The translations under genes and the position numbers were made by a program. Under the pieces are notes generated by a model. It was not told where the DNA came from, ran no database searches, and saw only the letters and a list, made by a program, of their open reading frames with translations. Positions 16,761 through 22,644 of a stretch of DNA of 22,644 bases are shown one piece after another; position 1 is the stretch's first letter; every line of letters starts with the position of its first letter. The stretch is from Halobacteriales archaeon QS_5_70_15 (GTDB taxonomy: Archaea > Halobacteriota > Halobacteria > Halobacteriales > Haloarculaceae): contig PXRQ01000122.1 in assembly GCA_003022005.1 (NCBI GenBank), positions 1-22,644 of the forward strand. Reading direction: 5' to 3'.

Positions 16761-17765
16761 TCAGCTCACCACCCTCCGCCAGTACTCCGAGAGCCCGTCC
16801 AGGACCCCCGCGAGCGACAGCTTCCGGTATTCGAGTTCGCCGATGATCCCCCGGGGGAGCACCAGGACGACCAGCATCAGGACCAGCCCGGTCAGGAAGA
16901 AGCCCCCGAGCGGGAGCGCACGCCAGAGCAGGGTGTCGACGGCGTAGAGGCTGGTCGCGCCGAGTATCGGCCCGAGGAGCGTCCCCGGCCCCCCGAATAT
17001 CGCGTACAGGAGCGGCTTCACGCTGAGCAGCACGTCGAAGGAGCTGCTCGGGTCGACGATGGCGGTGTTCCACGCGTCGATCGCCCCGAAGAGCCCGGCG
17101 AAGACCGTACTCAACAGCCACGCGTACGAGCGGATCCGACCCCGGTTGATGCCGCTGGTCTCGGCGGCTATCGGGTCCTCCCGGATCGCCATCAGCATGA
17201 CGCCGAACCGCGATCGCAGCAGCCAGACCGTCACGACGACGACGGCCACCGTGACGATCAGCACGGCGTAGTACGACCGCATGGGGGCGTACGCGCTCGC
17301 CAGCTCCAGCCCGGTCGCGCCGCCGGTGAGTTCGGCGGGGGTGAGGTTGACGCCGATCCGGATGGCGTACGCCCCGGCGAAGTTCGCGATCGCGAAGTAG
17401 ATCCCCTCGAGACGGAACATCGGGAGGAACACCGCGCCCGTGAGCAGTCCGAAGAGCCCACCGATCAGGACGGCCAGCGGCAGCGGGGCGTCGAGGTGCA
17501 GGTACGACATCGCGAACCCGTACGACCCGACCCCGTAGAAGGCGAAGTAGCCGAACGGGATGTAGCCGGTGAACCCGAACACGAGGTTGACCGCCAGCGC
17601 CAGCCCCGTCCAGAACATCAGGTAGAACAGGAACGACTGCCCGATGATAGGGATCCCTCGGAAGAACGGCCCCAGGAGCAGGACCAGCAGGACGAGCGCC
17701 GCGACCGCCGCCAGTACGCGGTTCCGTGTCGATTCGACCACCGCGTCGACGATCCAGTTGACCAT
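16761..17765 (-). CDS. livM: Branched-chain amino acid/amide-type ABC transporter permease (LivM-like)
   Basis: This 334-residue permease has eight to ten TM segments. The LivM signature region is WTGLALAVNLVFGFTGYIPF followed by GYFAFYGVGSYGFA. The coupling-loop motif is FGVMLMAIREDPIAAETSGI, and the C-terminal FGGPGTLLGPILGA and LPRGIIGEL are typical. A frame extension of ten codons exists upstream, but I use the ATG at 17765: its A is the last base of the LivF stop (TGATG), so translation is coupled. LivH follows one base after the stop. The protein appears complete. Confidence 0.94.
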   Translation of the reverse strand: MVNWIVDAVVESTRNRVLAAVAALVLLVLLLGPFFRGIPIIGQSFLFYLMFWTGLALAVNLVFGFTGYIPFGYFAFYGVGSYGFAMSYLHLDAPLPLAVLIGGLFGLLTGAVFLPMFRLEGIYFAIANFAGAYAIRIGVNLTPAELTGGATGLELASAYAPMRSYYAVLIVTVAVVVVTVWLLRSRFGVMLMAIREDPIAAETSGINRGRIRSYAWLLSTVFAGLFGAIDAWNTAIVDPSSSFDVLLSVKPLLYAIFGGPGTLLGPILGATSLYAVDTLLWRALPLGGFFLTGLVLMLVVLVLPRGIIGELEYRKLSLAGVLDGLSEYWRRVVS

Positions 17766-18496
17766 CAGGCGACCTCCCCCTTGGCCGATATCCACTCGCT
17801 CACGAGGTTCTCGACCTCTCCGGTCATGTCGTCCGTCGGTTCGTTGACTACTATCTCACCCTGTTCCATGATGAACAGATCGTCGCCGTACTCGACCGCC
17901 GCGCGGATGTTCTGATCGACCAGAATGACCGTCACGCTCTGGGCTCGCAACCGGGCGATGGAGTCGTACACGTTCTCCGAGAGATCGGGTGCCAGCCCTG
18001 CCGAGGGTTCGTCGACGAAGACGACGTCCGGGTCCGTGAGCAGCGACCGTCCGATCTCTAGCATCCGCTGCTGTCCGCCGCTGAGCGTCCCCGCCCGGAC
18101 CCGACGCTTCTCCTCGAGTGCGGGGAACTGCTCGTACACGTTCTCTATCGACCGCTCGGTGCGTTTAGTGTCGTCGCGGATGGTCCACGTCCCGAGCTTG
18201 AGGTTCTCGTGGACGCTCAGCTCCGGGAACACGCTGCGCTCCTGCGGGACGTAGGCGATGCCGGCGTCGCGGAGCATCTCCGACGGGGAGTACGCCGTCA
18301 GGTCATCGCCCTCGTAGGTGATCGTCCCGTCGTGGAGGTCGGCGAACCCGTAGATCGTCTTCAGGAGCGTGCTCTTCCCGGCCCCGTTGGGCCCGACGAT
18401 CGAGGAGATCCGGTCCGGCTCGAACGTGGCCGAAACCCCATTCAGGACGTCGATCCCCCGGACGTAGCCCGCCCGGACGTCGTCGAGTTCGATCAT
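17765..18496 (-). CDS. livF: ABC transporter ATP-binding protein (LivF-like)
   Basis: This 243-residue ATPase has Walker A GPNGAGKS (35-42), Q-loop PQERSVFPELSVHENL, signature LSGGQ (138-142), Walker B VVFVDEPSAGLAP (158-170) and a switch region where Q replaces the usual His (VILVDQNIRAAVEYGD), as is normal for LivF (VEQN/VDQN). It would power the LivH/LivM pore together with LivG. The start overlaps the LivG stop by four bases (ATGA) and the stop overlaps the LivM start, so all are one transcript. No disruption is seen. Confidence 0.95.
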   Translation of the reverse strand: MIELDDVRAGYVRGIDVLNGVSATFEPDRISSIVGPNGAGKSTLLKTIYGFADLHDGTITYEGDDLTAYSPSEMLRDAGIAYVPQERSVFPELSVHENLKLGTWTIRDDTKRTERSIENVYEQFPALEEKRRVRAGTLSGGQQRMLEIGRSLLTDPDVVFVDEPSAGLAPDLSENVYDSIARLRAQSVTVILVDQNIRAAVEYGDDLFIMEQGEIVVNEPTDDMTGEVENLVSEWISAKGEVA

Positions 18497-19206
18497 CCGG
18501 CGCCCCCGCCCAGGTAGGCCTCGATCACCCGGTCGTGGTCCTGTACCCGTTCGGGGCTGTCGCTGACGATCAGTCGCCCCTGATCGAAGACGTCGATCCG
18601 GTCGCTGATGTCGTACAGGGAGTTGACCTCGTGGGAGACGATCAGGAAGTCGGTGCCGCCGGCGCGGAGCTCCTCGATGCGGTCGTTCATCGTGGTCTTG
18701 ATCTCCGCGTGGACGCCGGCGAACGGCTCGTCCATGAAGATTACATCGGGGTCACGCATGAGACAGCGCGCGAACTCGAGCAGTTTCTTCTGGCCGCCGC
18801 TCAGGGCCTGGGCCTCCTCCTCGAGGAGGTGGTCGAGGCCGACCAGGTCGACGTACTCCGCCGCGAGGTCCTCGATCTCCTCGCGGTCCCGGTCGGTGTT
18901 GAGCAGCGGGACCGTCACGTTCTCGTGGACGGTGAGGCTCCCGAAGATGTGAGGGGTCTGGAACGTCCTGGCGATGCCCCGCCGTGCGATCTCGTACATC
19001 TTCCCGCCGGTTATCTCCTCGTCGTGGTAGTACACGTGTCCCGCCGTCGGGTCGAAGACCCCGGTGATGCAGTTGACGAACGTCGACTTGCCGGAGCCGT
19101 TCGGCCCCATGAGACCGACGATCTCGTCGCTCACCTCGAGCGAGACCCGATCGACGGCGGTGAGGCCCCCGAACTGCTTCGTTAGATCCGCAGTACGTAT
19201 CGTCAT
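18493..19206 (-). CDS. livG: ABC transporter ATP-binding protein (LivG-like)
   Basis: This 237-residue ATPase has Walker A GPNGSGKS (34-41), the LivG-typical RGIARTFQTPHIFGSLTVHE, signature LSGGQ (135-139), Walker B VIFMDEPFAGV (155-165) and a switch His in LIVSHEVNSL. It begins 25 nt after the binding-protein stop. It forms the ATPase pair with LivF. The protein is slightly shorter than many LivG proteins (about 250 residues) because the segment before the Q-loop lacks the long LivG insert, but all catalytic motifs are present. Confidence 0.94.
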   Translation of the reverse strand: MTIRTADLTKQFGGLTAVDRVSLEVSDEIVGLMGPNGSGKSTFVNCITGVFDPTAGHVYYHDEEITGGKMYEIARRGIARTFQTPHIFGSLTVHENVTVPLLNTDRDREEIEDLAAEYVDLVGLDHLLEEEAQALSGGQKKLLEFARCLMRDPDVIFMDEPFAGVHAEIKTTMNDRIEELRAGGTDFLIVSHEVNSLYDISDRIDVFDQGRLIVSDSPERVQDHDRVIEAYLGGGAG

Positions 19207-19231
19207 TGCGAGTTGCGAACTCCACCGGCTG

Positions 19232-20548
19232 CTACCGCTCGTCCCAGGGCGGGATGGGGTAGGTCGGTTCGCTGGTGGGCGGCGCGATGTTCTCCGGGCC
19301 GATGGACTCCATGTTGTCGTAGACGGACTCCCCGCCGGTCGACATGTTCTGCGCGGCGAAGTAGTTCGAGTGGTCCTGGTGGTGCCGCTCGGGGTGGACG
19401 GAGAACAGCCCGTTCACGACCGTCGTGTCGCCCGAGAGTTCGAGCGAGGCCTCGATGAGCGCCTCGGTGTCGCGGGCCGTCCCGGCCCGACTGATGCTCT
19501 CGCCCATGACCACGGCCGCCGAGTACCCGTTCGCCGAGTTGAACGACGGCTCGTTGCCCCCGAACGTCTCCCGGTACTGGGTGAAGAACTCCGAGACGGT
19601 CAGTCCGAGGTCGACGCCCTTGTCGATTTCGGGGTGGATGTTGTGCTGTCCGATCCAGTACTTGGCGTCCGTGCCGAGGCTGTCGTAGAACTGTGGGTTC
19701 GTCGCGTACACCATCTGCACCCACGGGAACGAGATCCCGTTGGACTTCATCTGCCGGATGATGGTGACGTTGCTGCCGACGTAGCTGATCGGCCAGAAGA
19801 CGTCCGGGTCCTCGTCCTTGATCTGCTGGAGCGTCGACGTGAAGTCGGAGGCCCCCGAGCCGTGGCTCTCGGAGTGGATCAGCTCCAGGTCGAAGTCCCC
19901 GACCTGTTCCTTCACGGCGTCAGCCAGGGAGGTCGTGAAGGCGGCGTCGAGGTGCAGCAGCGCGACGGTCTCGGCCCCGACCGACTCCATCTTCGTGAGG
20001 AACCCCCGCGGCTGGATGGAGGTCGGCGTCTCGACCGACATCAGGTTGCTGTACCCCTGTTCGTAGATGGACTGCGACGCCGCACCCCACGCCATGATGT
20101 ACTTGTCGTTCGTGTTCGCGACGGCGGCGGCCGCACTCGTCAGCGTACTCGAGAACGGGGCGAACAGGACGTCCACGTCGTCCTCGGTACACAGCGTCTC
20201 GTAGAGCCGCGTGGTCCGCTGTTTGCTGCTCCGGTCGTCGTAGGATACCAGCTCTACCTCCTTCTGTTCGCCGCCGACCTCGAGGCCGCCGCTGTCGTTG
20301 GTCCGCTGTTGCCAGAGCTTCAGCCCCCGGAACCCCTTCCGGGAGTCGAAGACGAAGTCGCCGGTCGTCGACCGGGTGAGCCCGATCCTGACCGTGTCCC
20401 CTTCACCACCGCCGCCACCGCCGCTACCGGTCAGCGTCGTACACCCCGCCAGTCCGAACAGGCTCGCGGCGCTGCCCGCCTTGAGCACGGTCCGCCGGCT
20501 CGGTGTCCGACGTCCTGATCTGCGATCGTTGTCGGGTGCCCGTGTCAT
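19232..20548 (-). CDS. ABC transporter substrate-binding lipoprotein (periplasmic-binding-protein type 1, LivJ/K-like)
   Basis: This is a 438-residue binding protein. The signal has a twin-arginine motif (SRRTVLK, R18-R19), a hydrophobic stretch and a lipobox FGLAGC (C36), followed by a Gly-rich linker. It should be exported folded by Tat and lipid-anchored outside the membrane. The mature part has the type 1 binding-protein pattern: VRIGLTRSTTGDFV, then LVSYDDRSSKQRTTRLYETL, then DVLFAPFSSTLTSAAAAVAN, a WPISYVGSNVTIIRQMKSNG block, and the late GYSAAVVMGESISRAG. It is the first gene of the operon, as usual. The ligand could be branched-chain amino acids, amides or urea; the amidase remnant upstream favours an amide, by inference only. 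Confidence 0.93.
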   Translation of the reverse strand: MTRAPDNDRRSGRRTPSRRTVLKAGSAASLFGLAGCTTLTGSGGGGGGEGDTVRIGLTRSTTGDFVFDSRKGFRGLKLWQQRTNDSGGLEVGGEQKEVELVSYDDRSSKQRTTRLYETLCTEDDVDVLFAPFSSTLTSAAAAVANTNDKYIMAWGAASQSIYEQGYSNLMSVETPTSIQPRGFLTKMESVGAETVALLHLDAAFTTSLADAVKEQVGDFDLELIHSESHGSGASDFTSTLQQIKDEDPDVFWPISYVGSNVTIIRQMKSNGISFPWVQMVYATNPQFYDSLGTDAKYWIGQHNIHPEIDKGVDLGLTVSEFFTQYRETFGGNEPSFNSANGYSAAVVMGESISRAGTARDTEALIEASLELSGDTTVVNGLFSVHPERHHQDHSNYFAAQNMSTGGESVYDNMESIGPENIAPPTSEPTYPIPPWDER

Positions 20549-20589
20549 GCTGTATCAGCTCACGGTGTGGTCGTCCACCGCCTCGTTTA

Positions 20590-20618
20590 GTTCTTCCGAT
20601 CTTATATCCGAGATATAA
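20590..20618 (-). promoter_or_regulatory. Palindromic AT-rich element in the probable promoter of the ABC operon
   Basis: TTATATC (20602-20608) and GATATAA (20612-20618) form a perfect 7-bp inverted repeat with a 3-nt centre, 54-70 nt before the ATG at 20548. Either it contains the TATA element of a transcript with a leader of about 25-30 nt, or it is the operator beside one (AACTAAACG on the minus strand, about 20585-20593, is a second TATA candidate). Confidence 0.4.
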
Positions 20619-20760
20619 TCATACAGTCGGTAATCGAGGTACGTAGATGCGAATAAATAATTCAATAATAGGATAGTATAGGCTCGGAACCGCTCGCGGG
20701 CGCCTGCTGCCGTCCCGTCCCACCGGGGAGCGGTGTGGTCCCCGACGTACCACGAGCGGG

Positions 20761-20800
20761 GGGCCTAACACCGCGGCGTGGGGCCTAACACCGCGGCGTG
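20761..20800. repeat. Perfect 20-bp tandem duplication
   Basis: The 20-bp unit beginning GGGCCTAACACC and ending GCGGCGTG occurs at 20761-20780 and again, identical, at 20781-20800. It lies in the intergenic region between the transporter operon and the amidase remnant. Perfect identity suggests a recent duplication. Confidence 0.95.
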
Positions 20801-20932
20801 GGGAGGAGCGTCGGCGTGTCGTGGCGGCGCCGGGGGCGTGGCCGAACGCTTCATCGGGACGTTCGCAGTCCCGTATCGGTGATCGCGGACACGGTCCCGA
20901 CCGTCACCGGTAGATCGGTACGCCCGTCCGTA

Positions 20933-21901
20933 TCAGAGCCGGAGTCCGTCCCAGCCGACCGCCGATTCGAAGGCGCTCGCGGCCGCGAGCACGGTCTCGT
21001 CGTCGTGGCGCCGCCCGACGAACATGAGCCCCACCGGCAGGCCTTCGACGGGACCACAGGGGACGGAAACCGCCGGGTGGCCGGTGATGTCGAACGGCGC
21101 GGTGTTCATCGCCATGTCGTGGGCTCGATCGAGTGCGTCCTCCACGCTCCGATCGGGGGCGACCGGGTGGGCCGTCTTCGGCACCGTCGGGAGCGCGAGC
21201 ACGTCCACGTCGGCCAGCGCCTCGTCGTAGGCCCGCCGGAGGTCCCGGCGGAGGTTCTGTGCCCGCGCGTGGTAGCGACCGTGGTATGCGTCGGCCAGGT
21301 ACTGTCCCGCGATGAGGCTCACTTTCAGTGTCGGCGGGAACTGGTCCGCCCTGGTCCGGCGGGCGGCCGCGAACGCCTCCTGGAACGAGGTGTCGTAGTA
21401 CCCCTGCGAGAAGTGACCGACACCCTCGTCGCGGACGAGCGCGGTCACCGCGGAGTAGTTGATGGCCGTCCAGAGGAGCGCGCCGTCGGTGTGCATCGGG
21501 ACGGATACGTCGACGGCCGCCGCCCCGGCGTCGGCGAACCCCTCTACGGCCCTGCGGACGGCCTCGTCGACCGCGGGTCGGCTGTCCTCGAGCCCGAACC
21601 CCTCCGCGAGGACGCCCACCTCGATGTCCTGCGGATCGTCGGTGAGCGCTCCGGCGTAGTCGCCGACGTCGGGGGCGGACTGTCGGGGGTCCAGTCCGTC
21701 CGGCCCCGCGAGGACCTGGAGGGTCTGTGCACAGCGCTCCACGGTCCGCGCGAGCGGTCCGACGTGGTCGAACGTGTGACCGAGCCCGACGATTCCGGTG
21801 TACGGGACGAGGCCAAACGTCGGTTTGAGCCCGACACAGCCACACCACGCGGCGGGGATACGTATCGAGCCGCCCTGGTCCGTGCCGAGCGAGACGTCGA
21901 C
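20933..21901 (-). pseudogene. Amidase-signature enzyme, N-terminal part missing
   Basis: About 322 C-terminal residues of an amidase-signature hydrolase remain. They start at VDVSLGTDQGGSIRIPAAWC and continue GCVGLKPTFGLVPYTG, DHVGPLARTVE, AGPDGLDPRQ, and the C-terminal VLALPTVPKTAHPV and TGHPAVSVPCGPVEGLPVGL. The nucleophile Ser in GGSIR is kept, but the Lys and the cis-Ser of the Ser-cisSer-Lys triad, which lie upstream in the GGSSGG region, are absent. Upstream of about 21900 the frame reads antisense through a DUF6807 fragment, which is not amidase sequence. The retained motifs resemble enantioselective/nitrile-pathway amidases. It is co-directional with the Liv-type transporter downstream, suggesting a former amide-use operon. 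It is almost certainly inactive, unless the junction is an assembly error. Confidence 0.85.
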
Positions 21902-22318
21902 CTGAGCGACAACAAGGAGGGATTCTGTGGGATCCGCGTTCACAACGCGCTGCGACTGGACAAGACCGGTACGTATCTGACGAGTGAGGACATTGAGGGC
22001 GACGGTGGCGGAAACGACGCATGGGGAACGAGGGCCGACTGGGTGCGACTCGACGGCGAGATCGGGGACGAGCCCGTATCGGTGACGATGATGGACCACC
22101 CGGACAACGTCGGATCGCCGACCTACTGGCACGCCCGTAGCTACGGGCTCTTCTCGGCGAACCCGCTGGGTGCCGAGGCGTTCGGCGGTGACCCACTGGG
22201 CTTCGAACTCCCGGAAGGGGAAAGCGTGACGTTCCGGTTCCGGCTGTACCTGACGGACAACGTTCTCCCGGCCGAGACGGCCGATCAACTTCACTCGCAG
22301 TTCGCTGACGAAACCTGA
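21899..22318 (+). pseudogene. DUF6807 (PmoA-like) protein, C-terminal fragment
   Basis: About 139 codons match the C-terminal half of DUF6807 proteins (annotated as methane oxygenase PmoA, though not a methane mono-oxygenase subunit in the classical sense). Motifs are DNKEGFCGIRVHNALRL, NDAWGTRADWVRL, VTMMDHPDNVGSPTYWHARS, YGLFSANPLGAEAF and VTFRFRLYLTDNVLP. The N-terminal half is missing: to the left the frame runs antisense through the amidase. No start codon or promoter is evident at the junction. The codon and base use is less GC-biased than in the transporter genes, which fits a transferred origin. The native stop is at 22316-22318 and the 26-bp repeat begins in it. Such proteins often sit with sugar dehydrogenases in catabolic loci; here the context is lost. 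Confidence 0.8.
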
Positions 22319-22368
22319 TACGTTTTAGTATGAGACATTCCGGATACGTTTTAGTATGAGACATTCCG
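22317..22368. repeat. Perfect 26-bp tandem duplication after the DUF6807 fragment
   Basis: A 26-bp unit beginning GATACGTTTTAGTATGAG and ending ACATTCCG occupies 22317-22342 and is repeated identically at 22343-22368. The first copy starts inside the stop codon of the DUF6807 fragment. The GTTTTAG core is AT-rich and could act as a transcription stop signal in duplicate. Confidence 0.95.
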
Positions 22369-22644
22369 GTATCGACCGCGGGGCTGCGCGCGGTCGAACC
22401 GTAAACGATCAGACGAAACCTATGAGTGTTTCCCTGTCGGTCCTGACGCGCTGATATACACCCGGACACGAATAGGGTACCACGACGGTCGGGTATTCCC
22501 GGTCAACACGATTTCTCCACGGCGATCAGCGAGCAATCGCGGTACCTGGTTCGTGTCCGGGCGTATACCTTACGCAGATCACGATATCGATTATATGTTA
22601 TAGATACATATTGTTTAAGTAGTTTGGGTGCTAACATATGTGGC
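22319..22644. other. Gene-free right end with AT-rich putative promoter
   Basis: These 326 nt contain the tandem duplication, a long inverted repeat and, from about 22570, a sharply AT-rich tract (GATATCGATTATATG, then GTTTAAGTAG at about 22613-22622). An ATG at 22638 is followed by only seven visible bases to the edge. TTTAA at about 22614-22618 stands 20-24 nt before it, so a gene may begin there; nothing of its product can be read. Confidence 0.5.
22453..22569. repeat. 29-bp imperfect inverted repeat flanking 59 bp
   Basis: Arm 1 (22453-22481) and the reverse complement of arm 2 (22541-22569) agree at 24 of 29 positions, including the uninterrupted CCCGGACACGAA and an outer TATAC and inner GGTACC. 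The 59-bp spacer has no ORF. It could be a regulatory site pair, a large hairpin, or the termini of a small non-autonomous mobile element; I see no target-site duplication beside the arms. Confidence 0.8.

Larger units (their letters stand above)
20549..20932. other. Intergenic stretch with AT-rich promoter region of the transporter operon
   Basis: These 384 nt hold no gene. Positions about 20580-20690 are strongly AT-rich and must contain the operon promoter (minus strand), including a 17-bp palindrome at 20602-20618. The remainder is GC-rich and carries a perfect 20-bp tandem duplication at 20761-20800. The upstream minus-strand amidase remnant ends at 20933. Confidence 0.6.

Noticed and set aside
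20590..20602. 12 of 13 bases match an Illumina adapter end (GCTCTTCCGATCT, with one mismatch)
   Set aside because: It is a single short match with a mismatch inside a continuous AT-rich promoter and no adapter sequence beyond it, so most likely coincidence.
20798..21898. Upstream part of the 506-codon plus-strand frame ending in the DUF6807 fragment
   Set aside because: It is antisense to well-conserved amidase sequence, so it is not a fused N-terminal domain.
21902..22294. N-terminal extension of the amidase frame into the DUF6807 region
   Set aside because: It is antisense to conserved DUF6807 motifs and contains no amidase Lys or GGSSGG region.
1..22644. CRISPR arrays, tRNA or rRNA genes, transposase genes
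   Set aside because: No regularly spaced repeats, cloverleaf-type sequences, conserved rRNA segments or DDE/HUH transposase motifs were found on either strand.

Overview
This window looks like chromosomal DNA of a halophilic archaeon (class Halobacteria). The GC content is very high and the proteins are rich in Asp and Glu. Several genes have a TATA-like box about 25-35 nt before the ATG with little or no leader, the usual layout of leaderless haloarchaeal transcripts. One gene encodes sn-glycerol-1-phosphate dehydrogenase, the enzyme that sets archaeal lipid stereochemistry, and the solute-binding protein carries a Tat-type lipoprotein signal. I cannot name the genus from sequence alone.

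Region 1 (1-8.8 kb, + strand) is a MoxR/vWA gene cluster. It holds the C-terminal part of a BatA-like membrane protein, a two-vWA membrane protein, a membrane-anchored coiled-coil protein, a three-TM protein with an acidic tail, a 39-codon ORF joined to both neighbours by ATGA overlaps, a MoxR AAA+ ATPase carrying a 602-residue LAGLIDADG intein, and a DUF58 protein. MoxR ATPases and vWA/DUF58 proteins are known partners in chaperone-like assembly or maturation systems at the membrane; what this one acts on is not shown by the sequence. Two members are broken at their C-terminal ends: the vWA protein by one extra G, which separates its last TM helix, and the DUF58 protein by an internal out-of-frame deletion.

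Region 2 (8.8-15.7 kb) is a set of single genes: a small Cys-rich protein (- strand), an NAD-dependent epimerase, egsA, a homoserine-dehydrogenase-like SAF-domain oxidoreductase, a 3-hydroxyacyl-CoA dehydrogenase-family gene (- strand, also frame-disrupted near its C terminus), and a second NAD-dependent epimerase transcribed divergently from it.

Region 3 (15.8-20.6 kb, - strand) is a five-gene branched-chain-amino-acid/amide-type ABC transporter operon: binding protein, then LivG, LivF, LivM and LivH, tightly packed. Upstream in the same orientation lies an amidase that has lost its N-terminal part, which suggests an amide uptake-and-hydrolysis module.

Region 4 (20.6-22.6 kb) is a rearranged segment. 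The 5'-truncated amidase abuts, head to head, the 5'-truncated 3' half of a DUF6807 (PmoA-like) gene. Around it are two perfect tandem duplications (20 bp and 26 bp), a 29-bp imperfect inverted repeat and AT-rich stretches, the last of which may be the promoter of a gene starting at the right edge. No rRNA, tRNA, CRISPR array or transposase gene was recognised.
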